A stretch of DNA of 64,000 bases from Faecalibacter rhinopitheci (GCF_015234135.1 NZ_JADGIK010000002.1:1-64000); one strand, 5' to 3'. Shown: positions 1-9,641, numbered from the stretch's first letter. Notes: generated by a model from the sequence alone, not told the origin. Program-made: numbers and translations.

Positions 1-351
1 TCCCGTTTCTGGGTAATTTGAATAATTAATCGTACTTGGAAAATTAATTCCAGCAACTACACCTGGTAAATATTCTTTATCTGTACGTCCAAAACCATCA
101 TACGTCACTTTAGTGGCTAGTGCTTTTTCTGTATTTGGTTTCGTAATTGAAACAGTGGGTCTACCTAGACCATCAAAATAACTGATATTCTCAAATTTTG
201 GATTTCCATTTAGTTGAGCTGTATCAGTCGTTGAAACAAGTGGTTCTTTTGTTAAAACATAATTATGATTAGTCGATTGGGCGTGTATATTACTAACTCC
301 TAAAGCTAATAAAGCACTAGAAAGAAGTGTTTTTTTACAAAATAATTTCAT
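1..351 (-). CDS. RHS-type surface protein, DUF6443-like N-terminus (partial)
   Basis: The 5' end of a gene that runs off the left edge. The first ~117 residues are visible. They begin with a Lys-rich signal peptide ending near HAQS, followed by NYVLTKEPL and ISYFDGLGRPT motifs. These are typical of the DUF6443 region at the start of long Bacteroidota RHS/YD-repeat proteins that usually end in a variable toxin or core domain. It lies 10 bp downstream of the 362-3703 YD-repeat gene and is probably co-transcribed with it. The C-terminus, where any toxin would sit, is outside the window. Family assignment is from motif recognition. Confidence 0.75.
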   Translation of the reverse strand, partial: MKLFCKKTLLSSALLALGVSNIHAQSTNHNYVLTKEPLVSTTDTAQLNGNPKFENISYFDGLGRPTVSITKPNTEKALATKVTYDGFGRTDKEYLPGVVAGINFPSTINYSNYPETG

Positions 352-361
352 AGCTTAAAGA

Positions 362-3300
362 TTAGTTCTTGTAATTGTATTTGAAAGTTTTCAGAATTTC
401 ATTTTTATGATTTCGAATAACCTCTAAACGACCTGCAGAATCATATTCATAAATTTCAGTTAATCCATTTGGTCCAGTTATACTTGTAACACCTATAAGT
501 GGCTTATATTTATAAGTCGTAATCATTGCATCTGGAAATAATCCACGAATACTATTCTCTTCACTCGGTGTTAAAGTACCATTCTGCAATTTCGTTAATA
601 AACTACCAATTTTAGTTATTGAATTTGCATAGGTATCTCCTTCAATTTTAGCTACAGGATATTGACCGTTAAAACCCCAAATGATTGAAACACTAGAGCC
701 GTTTTTCGGTGTGTATTGGGTTATGTTTCCAAAAGAATCATAACTATTGAATGCGATTACATCATCACCTTCAACTATAGATGAGCTACCTTTTTTCTGG
801 AATACACGAGATTTTTGCATTACACCATTGAATTCTTGAAATTCATTGTAAGTACTGCTTAAAAGTATTGAATTGTTAAATTTCTCAATTTTTAATGGTT
901 CATTTATTCTGTTCCCTTCAACTAATTTTTGAGCCATCACATTATTATTGGCAGCCCAATCTTGTGGATATTGATATTCTGTGGTAATTGTTTCTCCTTT
1001 AGAATTGGTTGTAGTATTTTTTGAAGGTAATAGTTTATTTGTACCGTTATATTCAGTTATAGAATTGTTTACTAATTCTAAACCATTTAAGAACTCAGTA
1101 GTTTTAGTATTAATATTTTGAGCAATACCAATGACTTCTTTTTCTTCACTAATAGTAAGAAAATACTCTGGTCTTTTTTGGTAACAGAAAATATTAGGAG
1201 CTTCAGTGTCACAAAATGCTATATATTTATTATAATTATCAAATTTTGAAGCATATAGATATTCAAATTCACTATTTCTTCCAAAGAGAATATTTAATCC
1301 AATTATTTTACTTTTTTCAAAATTATATTGGTATTGATTATTTATTTTCTGAAGAGTATTATTATAATTATCTTTTTTAATATTATCAATATTTAGCCCT
1401 CTTTTATAATCATAATTTCCTACAGGCAAATATGGAGGTAGTAAGTCAAATTCAAATAAGTTAGGATAATCTAAAGATGATGTATAAATATTAATTGTAT
1501 TGTTTGTATTGTTTCCGTCCGTTTCTATAATCTTAACATATTTATAACCTACATCACCGCCTTTAGTTTTTTGCACTGGATAAAGATTTTGAGAAGAAAT
1601 TAGATTAAATTGACTATTAAACATCAAACTTGAATGACTTAGTGATGTTGGGTAAATTAGTCTAGCACTGTAAGAATAATCATATGAATGAAACGGCTCT
1701 GGAAATACAAGACTACCTGAACTAAAATTCTCATTAGTTGGTAATGAGTATTCATAACTAATATTTCGTGATGGTTGTTTTCTACTTAAATAATCCTCTT
1801 TAGAATTATAGTATTTGATATTATTTATTCTTAAACCACCACCAATTTTATAATCATATCTTTTGACTTCTTTAACATATGAGTAAAGATTAATATAATC
1901 ATTGTATTTAAATCCAGGTTGGATTATTTGTAATTTAGCACTGTAAATTCCTTTTTTTAAATTAAATATTGGACTCGTATTATACACATCATCTCCTGCT
2001 ATATTTCCGATGTAATCATCTATTAAAATACCATCTTTGTATAATCTAATTTGCCAAGGTATTCCATCTAATCCATAGGCATTTACATCAAATTTAACCT
2101 CTTGGTCACTATCTAAGGTAAATAGAGATTTAAAATTTGTAATATTAGATTTATCTAATTGAATATTACCATTATTAATAATATTTTCTTCTAATGATGT
2201 TACAGGTTCACCTTTGTGATTGAATGAGTAAATATTAGGTCCAAAATCAAAAACTTCTAAACCACCTAATGGTAATTTAATAGATTTTAAAGAATTTACT
2301 TTCATACAATTGATATCTACATTACGATCCAAATCGCTTGTAGCACAATTAGCCCATCCCCATTTATCTATACCAAAATTCAAACTTGAACTATTGTTGT
2401 ATTCAAATACATAGTCATTATCAAATTGATTATTAATCAAATGTTTAATATTATCAAGTTTTAATTTTATTTTATTTCCATAACGGAAATAATCATAATT
2501 AAATGAATATTTACTTAATTCATTGTCATAATTATCAAATTTAGCAATACTTTCTAATTTATACATGTGATTTCGACCTCCATAGTCAGTATCTTCTCTA
2601 CCAGGTGTATAAGTGAAAATTACTTTACCCTGACCAGGAATTTCAATATTGTTTAAGTGTCTTATTTTTATAGTATTATTTGTAATATTTATTTCTTTTA
2701 GAGCAGGTAAACTACCTTCACTTTGTCTTGCTACATCTTCATCTGTATTAGATGTATAATTTAATCGATTCCTTGTAATATTAGATACGTCATTAAAAGA
2801 AATTTCAATTGGATCATTATAATTAAATTTAACTATAGGATTAACATTATCATTAAAATCATATATTTTACTAAGATGAAATGCTGATTTTGTATTTGTA
2901 CCGTGAGAAAGATTAATAGTATTGCTATTGTACAAACCTCTTCTTTCCGTAGTGTATGTAAGATTTGTAGTTTCGGGAACGTCGAAAATATATTTTCTAC
3001 CTAATTCATCTGTAATTGTAAACGAAATAGGAACAAATAAGGAATCGAAATTACATTTGATTTCTAAGTTATCAACATCAAGTTTTTCAACATAAAATTT
3101 ATTTTCAGAATCTTTTTTTACAATAAATCTACCTGAATATCCAAAAAAATTATATTGATACAAATCATATTGTGTATCAAATTTATTGAAATAAAATGCT
3201 TCATACATTAATTTACCATAATTAGGATTATTGGATAAATCACCTAAATTTCCATTTTCAATTTGGGAAATAGTAGTAGCAGCATAGTTTTTATCTATAA

Positions 3301-3703
3301 ATTTATTTGTAAACTCGTCAAAATATATACCTATTTGAGCTTTCCCACCTTGAGTACTTGGTATAAAATTGCTTTCATCTGGTCCACTTTTAATCGTTCT
3401 AGTAATTGATCCACTTGCGATTAAACTCCAACCTAATCCTACTTCAGTAGCTCTATCCTGAGGTTTAATATTATGTAAATGATAACTTAGTTTAACAGGT
3501 ATTTCTAGTGATTTAGATTTTAAATTATAAATAGGTATATTAATATCTGGTACACCTGTGTAATAACTAACTGGAACTTCTTCAAATTTCATTAAGCTAT
3601 TGGAAGTTGGTGCAGGCGGAAAAATTTCGGGAGTAAGTTTATTGTCTTGTGCTTCTAGAAAAAGCCCTTGTAATAGAAAGAGTAAAATAATTTTTTTATT
3701 CAT
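362..3703 (-). CDS. Secreted YD/RHS-repeat-related protein
   Basis: An 1,113-aa protein with an N-terminal signal peptide (hydrophobic LLFLLQGLF, cleavage near EAQD). The first 100 residues carry the pattern FPPAPTSNSL...VSYYTGVPDINIPIY and GLGWSLIASGSITR, common in Bacteroidota RHS-associated proteins that precede a DUF6443 gene. The C-terminal ~30 residues form a YD-type repeat (TGPNGLTEIYEYDSAGRLE). The middle is rich in Asn and Tyr and probably beta-stranded. It sits between a T9SS-sorted gene (2 bp gap upstream) and the larger RHS gene downstream, forming a three-gene minus-strand operon. It is probably an exported or cell-surface structural protein; the exact role is unknown. Confidence 0.7.
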   Translation of the reverse strand: MNKKIILLFLLQGLFLEAQDNKLTPEIFPPAPTSNSLMKFEEVPVSYYTGVPDINIPIYNLKSKSLEIPVKLSYHLHNIKPQDRATEVGLGWSLIASGSITRTIKSGPDESNFIPSTQGGKAQIGIYFDEFTNKFIDKNYAATTISQIENGNLGDLSNNPNYGKLMYEAFYFNKFDTQYDLYQYNFFGYSGRFIVKKDSENKFYVEKLDVDNLEIKCNFDSLFVPISFTITDELGRKYIFDVPETTNLTYTTERRGLYNSNTINLSHGTNTKSAFHLSKIYDFNDNVNPIVKFNYNDPIEISFNDVSNITRNRLNYTSNTDEDVARQSEGSLPALKEINITNNTIKIRHLNNIEIPGQGKVIFTYTPGREDTDYGGRNHMYKLESIAKFDNYDNELSKYSFNYDYFRYGNKIKLKLDNIKHLINNQFDNDYVFEYNNSSSLNFGIDKWGWANCATSDLDRNVDINCMKVNSLKSIKLPLGGLEVFDFGPNIYSFNHKGEPVTSLEENIINNGNIQLDKSNITNFKSLFTLDSDQEVKFDVNAYGLDGIPWQIRLYKDGILIDDYIGNIAGDDVYNTSPIFNLKKGIYSAKLQIIQPGFKYNDYINLYSYVKEVKRYDYKIGGGLRINNIKYYNSKEDYLSRKQPSRNISYEYSLPTNENFSSGSLVFPEPFHSYDYSYSARLIYPTSLSHSSLMFNSQFNLISSQNLYPVQKTKGGDVGYKYVKIIETDGNNTNNTINIYTSSLDYPNLFEFDLLPPYLPVGNYDYKRGLNIDNIKKDNYNNTLQKINNQYQYNFEKSKIIGLNILFGRNSEFEYLYASKFDNYNKYIAFCDTEAPNIFCYQKRPEYFLTISEEKEVIGIAQNINTKTTEFLNGLELVNNSITEYNGTNKLLPSKNTTTNSKGETITTEYQYPQDWAANNNVMAQKLVEGNRINEPLKIEKFNNSILLSSTYNEFQEFNGVMQKSRVFQKKGSSSIVEGDDVIAFNSYDSFGNITQYTPKNGSSVSIIWGFNGQYPVAKIEGDTYANSITKIGSLLTKLQNGTLTPSEENSIRGLFPDAMITTYKYKPLIGVTSITGPNGLTEIYEYDSAGRLEVIRNHKNEILKTFKYNYKN

Positions 3704-3705
3704 AG

Positions 3706-5179
3706 CTACTTTTTAATGATTTTAATAGATTCGGTTTGATTATCGTAGTTGATTTTCGCGATGTAAAGCCCACTTGGATAATTTTCTAAAGAAATAGGAG
3801 TTGATCTATATTTTACAACTATAGACTGTAAGTATTGTCCAGTAATATTGTAGATTTCTATAGTCGCATTGTCAAAATCTTTATTGATTAAAATATTAAC
3901 AAAATCAGAAGTCGGATTTGGATATGCTTCAATAAATTTGCGATTATTTTGATTTTCTTTATCGCCAATCTTTACCAGATATAATTGACTATTGTCCTGA
4001 AGGTTATTTTTTATTTCGGAAGAGGAACCGAAAAGGATTATGGAATTATCTCTCGTTATTATTGATTTTTCTAGATAATTATATCCTTTTAAGCCTAACT
4101 TTTTAGAATTCAATTTTTTTCCTGATAAATCGAATGTCTCATAATTATAATAACTTTCAGGAATTTTCGAAGTTTTTTTATCATCAAGAGTATTAATTTG
4201 ATTAGAAGTAGAAATAATATAATCTTTATTCAGAAAAATTTCCTTTAAATCAAGGTTATTTTTAATTTCTAAAGTAGTCGATGATACTTGTGACATATTT
4301 TCATCCAAAACAATTAATTTGTTAATTGTTTCACTACCTTTAATATCTTTTAATGTTAAGTAGTACTGATTATCAGATTTTATGACATTCATTAAATAAT
4401 TATCATCGTATAGAATCTCAGAAATTATATTCCCATCATGATCATAAGAGTTAGAAAAAAAACTAGATTTTCCCCCAGATTCATCATTCCCTAAAACTTT
4501 AAAACTATTATTGTCTAAAAAAATATTCTTTATAATTTTAGTTGTGTGATCCGATAATAATTTTTCCCATTTTTTTTGACCATTAGTATCTAATTTTACT
4601 AGGAACGAAGTCGAATTTTGAAATCTTGTACTTTTAATAACACTTGGGGAATTACTAATACCAGCAATAATGTATTCATTATTATTTGTTTGTATAATAT
4701 CTACTGGTATATCATCACCGATACCGCCAATAGTTTCATCCCAAGTAATTTTACCTTTTGGGTCAAGTTTTATAACCCAAATATCATTTTGACCTAAATT
4801 TTTAGAAGATTTATCACCTGATAAATCTGAATTTGATGTACCTATTAATATATAACCACCATCACGTGTTGGTTTAGCATTTAATAATTGGTCAATTTTA
4901 TTACCTCCAAAAGAATTTTCCCATTCAATATTTCCATCTTCATTTATTTTAACAAGATAGTAATCAGATTGTCCATTATTCTTTTTTAGATTATCACCTA
5001 TATCAGAAGAAAGAGTACTTCCTAATAATAAAATTCCATAATCAGGTGTAGAAATTGCATTGTAGAGATAACTTGATTTTTGTTGTTCTATTCTTTTTTT
5101 CCCAAAGAATATCGTTTTGTGCTTTAACTGAATTAGTGCATAAGCTTACTAATAAAATTGGTAGTAGTTTTAGATTCAT
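3706..5179 (-). pseudogene. T9SS type A sorting-domain protein, frameshifted near its N-terminus
   Basis: Read with one frame change, this is a ~490-aa secreted protein. It has a signal peptide (start ATG 5179-5177, residues ending near VKAQ), then several ~50-residue repeats of the form GG(I/Y)ILIGTS...DIWVIKLD, WEN and WDE, as in beta-propeller-like surface proteins. A C-terminal type IX sorting domain (EAYPNPTSDFVNI ... GLYIAKI ... KIIKK) ends it. The frame breaks at an A7 tract (5094-5100 on the minus strand). The signal peptide is in one frame and everything after it is in another; A6 or A9 would restore the gene. The intact remainder is open from there to 3706. It is a broken gene, a phase-variable one, or a sequencing error. 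Confidence 0.75.
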
Positions 5180-5267
5180 TAAATTGTTAAAATTTTAACA
5201 AAAAAAAACTATAAATATATATAATAAAAATATAGTGATATTATTCATATCAGATAATATTTTTCTA

Positions 5268-5462
5268 TTATACCATATTACGATTATCCTTCATCCCCAA
5301 ATACTCCTCCAATTCCCTCCAGGTAATGACTTGGTGAGGTTGTTTGTTGTAATGCTTTTTGATTTGGTGATAAATGCGAAGTGATTGTCTATAACTTTTG
5401 CCGGTGATGATTTGGATGTCTTTCGGGTACACGCAAATTCGTTGTAACTTCTTGTTTTGCAT
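5268..5462 (-). CDS. Small flavobacterial DNA-binding-like protein (excisionase-like?)
   Basis: A 64-aa basic protein with the pattern ICVYPKDIQIITGKSYRQS, then a helix ending HYNKQPHQVIT, then WRELEEYLGM. The two predicted helices resemble small winged or helix-turn-helix proteins found next to mobile elements in Flavobacteriales; that family link is recalled, not tested. This is the only intact copy in the window. Degenerate or chimeric relatives lie at 29453-29560, 37507-37591 and 45414-45605, all losing the part before GKSYRQS. It stands alone upstream of the divergent 5657 cassette. Confidence 0.5.
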   Translation of the reverse strand: MQNKKLQRICVYPKDIQIITGKSYRQSLRIYHQIKKHYNKQPHQVITWRELEEYLGMKDNRNMV

Positions 5463-5609
5463 AATTATACATTTTCATACACTATCTATGCTTTATCTAT
5501 ACTGTATATATACCTCATCTAGGTGTCAAATGGTGACAAAAGATGAATAAAAAGTCATTTGGGATTTGCTGGTTTTTATAAAGTTACGTTTTTTTCTAAC
5601 ATTGTATTG

Positions 5610-5621
5610 TACACCGGTGTA
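5610..5621. promoter_or_regulatory. Perfect 12-bp palindrome, candidate operator
   Basis: TACACCGGTGTA is a perfect palindrome 36 bp upstream of the start at 5657. Its GC-rich centre stands out against very AT-rich flanks. The position suits an operator for the 5657-7411 cassette. No regulator gene adjoins it except the small protein at 5268-5462. Its function is inferred. Confidence 0.4.
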
Positions 5622-5656
5622 AATCAGAATGTTGAACGAAAAAATGTTGTAAAAAA

Positions 5657-6412
5657 ATGGCAAGACAGAAAGGTATTATTAAGCTTTTGGGTACTGTGGG
5701 AGACATTACCTTTTATAAAGCAAAAGAAGGGTATTTAGCACGTGAAAAAGGTGGCGTGGATAAGGAACGAATTATGAATGATCCCAACTTTCAGCGTACA
5801 CGTGAAAATGGTGAAGAATTTGGTCGAGCAGGTGCATCTGGAAAGATGTTGAGAACTTCAATTCGAGGAGTGTTATTAAACTCTGCTGATTCGAGAATGG
5901 TTGGACGTTTGACACGTGAAATGGTGAAGGTGATTCAGACTGATATGATTAGTGATCGTGGAGAAAGGAATGTAATTAACGGTGATTTATCACTATTAAA
6001 GGGATTTGATTTCAATATCAATGGTAAATTATCGACAACGATTTATGCACCATACACAACGACGTTAGATCGTGCACAAGGTGAGGTTAAAGTTGATATA
6101 CCAGCATTTATTCCGATTAATATGATTAATGCACCATCGGGAACGACGCATTTTAAAATTGAAGCTGCAGCATCAGATGTTAATTTTATTGATGGTTCTT
6201 TCAATGTGTCTACGGCAGATACTGGTGTTTTACCATATGATTCTGTAGAAACTTCGGCAATTAGTTTGGCGACAACATTACCTGCGAATAGTACAGAACC
6301 AATTTTCTTGGTTTTGGGTGTGGAATTCTATCAAGAAATTAATGGTGAAAAGTATGTACTGAAAAATGGTGCGTACAATGCGTTGCAATTGATTGAGGTA
6401 AATCAAGTCTAA
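5657..6412 (+). CDS. Conserved flavobacterial hypothetical protein (cassette gene 1)
   Basis: A 251-aa soluble protein. The N-terminal ~100 residues are basic and well patterned (GTVGDITFYKAKEGYLAREKGG, then PNFQRTRENGEEFGRAG). The C-terminal half is beta-rich. No signal peptide or membrane segment is seen. From memory, proteins of this kind occur widely in Bacteroidota next to DUF5675 genes, but I know of no function. The stop overlaps the next start by one base (TAATG), so it is translationally coupled to the DUF5675 gene at 6412. The layout of this gene, DUF5675, two small membrane proteins and a terminator looks like a compact phage-lysis-type or surface-release unit. That reading is inference. 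Confidence 0.65.
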   Translation: MARQKGIIKLLGTVGDITFYKAKEGYLAREKGGVDKERIMNDPNFQRTRENGEEFGRAGASGKMLRTSIRGVLLNSADSRMVGRLTREMVKVIQTDMISDRGERNVINGDLSLLKGFDFNINGKLSTTIYAPYTTTLDRAQGEVKVDIPAFIPINMINAPSGTTHFKIEAAASDVNFIDGSFNVSTADTGVLPYDSVETSAISLATTLPANSTEPIFLVLGVEFYQEINGEKYVLKNGAYNALQLIEVNQV

Positions 6413-6816
6413 TGAAGTTAAAACTGATCCGTTCATATTTCCCTAATGGAACAAATGGCATTTTGCAAAATGCAAAAGGTATTATTTGTTATACGATTGA
6501 GTTGCCATGGTTGAATAATGAAGTGAGAAAATCGTGTATTCCGGAGGGGAAATATGTTTTAGTGAAACGATACAGCCAAAAATACGGATGGCATATTTTG
6601 CTCAAAGATGTTCCGAACAGGACTTATATTTTGATGCATCCTGCGAATAATGCCAAAAAAGAATTATTAGGTTGTATTGCTCCAGTGACTTCTTTGGGAG
6701 GAGCTGGAATTGGATGGGAAAGTCGGAAGGCTTTTAATAAGGTGAAGGATTTGGTTTATCAGGCGATTGATAAAGGTGAAGTTGTAAAGCTTGAAATCAA
6801 AGCTGCTTCACTTTAA
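6412..6816 (+). CDS. DUF5675 family protein
   Basis: A 134-aa protein matching the DUF5675 pattern: an N-terminal LIRSYFPNGTNGIL, then CYTIELPWLNNEVRKSCIPEGKY, HILLKDVPNRTYILMHPANNA and LLGCIAPV near the middle. The conserved Cys, His and Glu residues suggest a catalytic or metal site, but the activity of the family is not established to my knowledge. DUF5675 genes are common in prophages and small lysis-like cassettes. The start overlaps the stop of the preceding gene. The structured 169-bp repeat begins 6 bp after its stop. Confidence 0.8.
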   Translation: MKLKLIRSYFPNGTNGILQNAKGIICYTIELPWLNNEVRKSCIPEGKYVLVKRYSQKYGWHILLKDVPNRTYILMHPANNAKKELLGCIAPVTSLGGAGIGWESRKAFNKVKDLVYQAIDKGEVVKLEIKAASL

Positions 6817-6821
6817 TTTAG

Positions 6822-6990
6822 ATGTTCATTTTTGTCTTGACACAAAAACGAACCAAAAAGGTCAAGGCTACGATTTTCGACGGTCAATTATCATTTCGCT
6901 ACACTAAAATGTTTAAATCGCTCCCGTTGGTCGGTAAACATTTTTGCGTTACGCTTAATGTATTGACACTCGTCTGCTAATCGTTAGGCC
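6822..6990 (+). repeat. 169-bp structured direct repeat, copy 1
   Basis: 165 of 169 bases match 8943-9111 in the same orientation. Positions 6866-6990 fold as nested inverted repeats: GGCTACGATT with AATCGTTAGGCC outside, GACGGTCAATT with a matching arm ending CTCGTC, and AAAATGTTTA with TAAACATTTT inside. It sits between the DUF5675 gene and the holin-like gene. Any reading frame across it is unlikely to be real. It may be a structured RNA or a miniature mobile element. Confidence 0.8.
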
Positions 6991-7032
6991 AGTGTTATTT
7001 TAGAATTATAGTTTAATTAAAAAAAGTATCGG

Positions 7033-7260
7033 ATGAAAATAGTTGATCGAATTCAATCCCCGACGCCTAAGTTGTTTCAATTGCTCCGAAATATTGGTTT
7101 GGTATTAGCTGCAATTGGTGGAGTGCTTTTAGCCTCTCCGGTAGATTTACCAAGTTGGTTAAATGATCTTGGCGGATACTTAACTGTTGCAGGTGGAGTA
7201 CTTAGTTCTGTCAGCCAATTGACCGTTGTAGATGGTGTCAATACACATGATTCAGGATAG
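7033..7260 (+). CDS. Small two-helix membrane protein, holin-like
   Basis: A 75-aa protein with two hydrophobic stretches (residues ~19-37, NIGLVLAAIGGVLLASP, and ~47-63, GGYLTVAGGVLSSVS) separated by a short polar turn with Pro and Trp. The N-terminus is short and basic. This size and topology resemble phage holins, but no family is recognised. Its 3' end overlaps the next small gene by 14 bp, so the two are probably coupled. It belongs to the 5657-7411 cassette, though the 169-bp repeat separates it from the DUF5675 gene. Confidence 0.6.
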   Translation: MKIVDRIQSPTPKLFQLLRNIGLVLAAIGGVLLASPVDLPSWLNDLGGYLTVAGGVLSSVSQLTVVDGVNTHDSG

Positions 7261-7411
7261 TCAATTGAAAATGGGTACGCTTTGGGGTACACTATTTAGT
7301 ATTGCGGGGAACTTAGGCATAAATGATTTGGTACAAACTGCGGTTTTAGCTGGTGTAGGTGCATTTGTGAGTTTCGTAGTTTCGTATATTCTTAAAAAAT
7401 TAGAAAAATAA
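7247..7411 (+). CDS. 54-aa single-helix membrane protein
   Basis: ATG at 7247 opens a 54-codon frame overlapping the end of the previous gene by 14 bp in another frame. The protein has an amphipathic start, a long hydrophobic helix (AVLAGVGAFVSFVVSYIL) and a basic KKLEK tail. Phage holins and small toxin peptides share this shape. The overlap, the terminator immediately after and the codon use support a real gene. No family is assigned. Confidence 0.55.
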   Translation: MIQDSQLKMGTLWGTLFSIAGNLGINDLVQTAVLAGVGAFVSFVVSYILKKLEK

Positions 7412-7442
7412 AAAAAGGCTCTTCGTTGAAAGGGCCTTTTTA
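7411..7442 (+). terminator. Rho-independent terminator
   Basis: AAAAAGGCTCTT and AAAGGGCCTTTTT form a stem around a CGTTG loop followed by T residues. It begins at the stop of the 54-aa gene and closes the cassette. Confidence 0.75.
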
Positions 7443-7548
7443 AATCGATATATATTGCAAATTTTTATTTATGTACATTATATTAGCTTTAAAAATAAAA
7501 GAATATTAATTAATTCTATTTTATTAAATTAAAAGACCTGTAATTCTA

Positions 7549-8193
7549 ATGATCAAAACCCTTAAAATATCTGTATTAATAGCACTACTAATTTTTTTCG
7601 GATGTAATAATTATAATGAACATGAGAGAAATCTAATTATCAATTACTCTATGTTATCTCCACATAAGTTTGCCTTATCTGAAAGTAATGATACAATTTA
7701 TGTGTATGATAATATTTTGAAATCATTAGCTGAAATGGAAAAAACGTCTTCCAATAACAAAAAAAACAAGACAATTTTACTTAAGGTTCTTTTGAAAGTT
7801 AAAGATTACGACCAGATCATAGCGGTTTATGAGACTAATGATTTATCAAAAAATAAATCTTTTACTCAAGAGGTGATAATGGGAATTGCACTGGATAAAA
7901 ATAATAATACAACTGAATCTTTTAAACATTTTGATCATGCACTTCAAATTGTAAAAGAAAATTATCAAGCTGACATACATCCATTTTACGAAGATTATCT
8001 TGAATATCTTAAGACAAAAGATTATGAATCCTATCGATTAAAAATAAACTCAGCTGATCACACTAGTCCCATTTATCAAAAAGCACAATTAGATGATTTA
8101 TTTTATTATTCTGATAAAGAAGAGAATTATAATGATTTTATAAGCAATGCAAATAATTTATATGACTCTCTTTTCTTTCCAGTAGAAGAATAA
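7549..8193 (+). CDS. Putative lipoprotein, unknown function
   Basis: A 214-aa protein with a hydrophobic leader (TLKISVLIALLIFFGC) ending in Cys20, a plausible Bacteroidota lipobox, so probably membrane-anchored after export. The mature part is helical, rich in Lys, Asp and Asn, with repeating short helices (VKDYDQIIAVYETN, SFKHFDHALQIVKENY) resembling tetratricopeptide-like units. I recognise no family. It stands alone after the cassette terminator, with 1.6 kb of gene-free DNA downstream. Confidence 0.6.
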   Translation: MIKTLKISVLIALLIFFGCNNYNEHERNLIINYSMLSPHKFALSESNDTIYVYDNILKSLAEMEKTSSNNKKNKTILLKVLLKVKDYDQIIAVYETNDLSKNKSFTQEVIMGIALDKNNNTTESFKHFDHALQIVKENYQADIHPFYEDYLEYLKTKDYESYRLKINSADHTSPIYQKAQLDDLFYYSDKEENYNDFISNANNLYDSLFFPVEE

Positions 8194-8942
8194 TATTTAA
8201 AATTGAGAAATATACTTTTACTTCAATTCTCGGATAATTTACAATTGCTTAGCGATGGATAATAAATTAATTGTTCCAAGGTTCGTATAAAGGTTTGCTT
8301 AAGTTTATAACTTTGGATAAAGTGAAAAATTAACTTTCAAAATGCGCTGTATTCCGAAGCTTATTAAGCTTCTCCTCTTAATCTCAAATAAAAGAAAAAA
8401 GGAAAAAAAAGAAAGCTCTTCGATATAGCAGGAGCATTTTTTAAGGCAAGGTTTTACATCCAAATACAACCTGTATAGGTGGAGATTTTGATGTAAATCT
8501 GCAAGGCTTGACCTTGACTAAAAATGAAACTGATAGACCTTTGCGGTTCTTTTTGTTGGATTTTTGGAAAGTTGAATTGACTTTTTTCAATGTGGTTTTT
8601 CTTAGCATTAAAAATTTCAATCGGGGAAATATGCGCAGGCGAAGAAAAGCATGCTTCTATTTTAAAAGGTGGTGAGGATATGTAGTGGAACATCCTTCAG
8701 GATGTTTTACTACGCCGAACCAATTTGTGTGGGCTAATAAGCAATCAAGCAGCACAAAAGTGAGGGGTTACGAATTGCTTGCAATGGAGTACTGAACGAT
8801 GTGATGCGACTTGCTGTTTAGCGCAATCACAAATGTACCTTGTATAAAACTTTGCTTTTCTAAGCCTGTAGCTACTAATGGGGGTGGGTGGGATTTGAAA
8901 TTAAAAGGAGAAGCCACAGTGTGGCTTAGGTATAGTATTTCT

Positions 8943-9111
8943 ATGTTCATTTTTGTCTTGACACAAAAACGAACCAAAAAAGTCAAGGCTACGATTTTCG
9001 ACGGTCAATTATCATTTTGCTACACTAAAATGTTTAAATCGCTCCCGTTGGTCGGTAAACATTTTTGCGTTCCGCTTAATGAATTGACACTCGTCTGCTA
9101 ATCGTTAGGCC
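8943..9111 (+). repeat. 169-bp structured direct repeat, copy 2
   Basis: Copy of 6822-6990 with four substitutions and no indels. The same nested hairpin spans 8987-9111. This copy is in non-coding DNA far from any start codon, showing that the repeat moves or is maintained independently of the DUF5675 gene. Confidence 0.8.
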
Positions 9112-9482
9112 GTTTTTAGAAAAACTAATTTTCTAAGTTTATACAAGATTAAAATAGTATAAGTAAATTTTTATCGCTTATCAAGGATTTTTTGTGTAGA
9201 ACGAAAGCCCTGATCAGCATTGGTTGCTTTTGTTTTTCTGCTTTGTGAAAAACAGTTCTTAGCAACGAATGCAAGGGCTGGTTTGTGGAGTTTGGTGAAT
9301 GAAACGAAACGTAATGAAATGGAAGTACATTATTTTCATACTGAAATGGAATGAAGTAAAGTGGAATGAACCTAACGGAGTAAATCGTTTGTGCAAAAAT
9401 GCTTGTTGCGATAATTTAAAACCTCAACAAGTGCAAAAAACGATATGAGATTCGATTAGTTTTGGACAGGTAATGGAAGGGG

Positions 9483-9564
9483 CTATTTTGCATAATGTGA
9501 TTATAGTGGGGCTTGTCCCCCGTTAGCCCGCAGGTGACTATAATGCCACGTTATGTAAACATAG
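9483..9564. repeat. Large imperfect inverted repeat with inner GC hairpin
   Basis: The left arm (9483-9506, CTATTTTGCATAATGTG then ATTATAG) and right arm (9538-9564, CTATAAT then GCCACGTTATGTAAACATAG) are complementary apart from a few mismatches and a 2-base bulge. The ~31-bp loop contains GGGG-CTTGT-CCCC. The size and symmetry suggest a recombinase, relaxase or replication-initiator binding site. No such gene is next to it now. Confidence 0.6.
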
Positions 9565-9641
9565 CTTGGGTGGGGCGGCTGGTTGCTCCCTACTTTGGTA
9601 TTTAATGGATTAAGTTTTTTTGCTTTTGTTGGTAGATGGAA

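Noticed and set aside
8454-9101. Several 70-96-codon open frames on both strands in 8454-9101
   Set aside because: They overlap each other, cross the 169-bp structured repeat and lack ribosome-binding context or codon bias; treated as by-products of repeat DNA.
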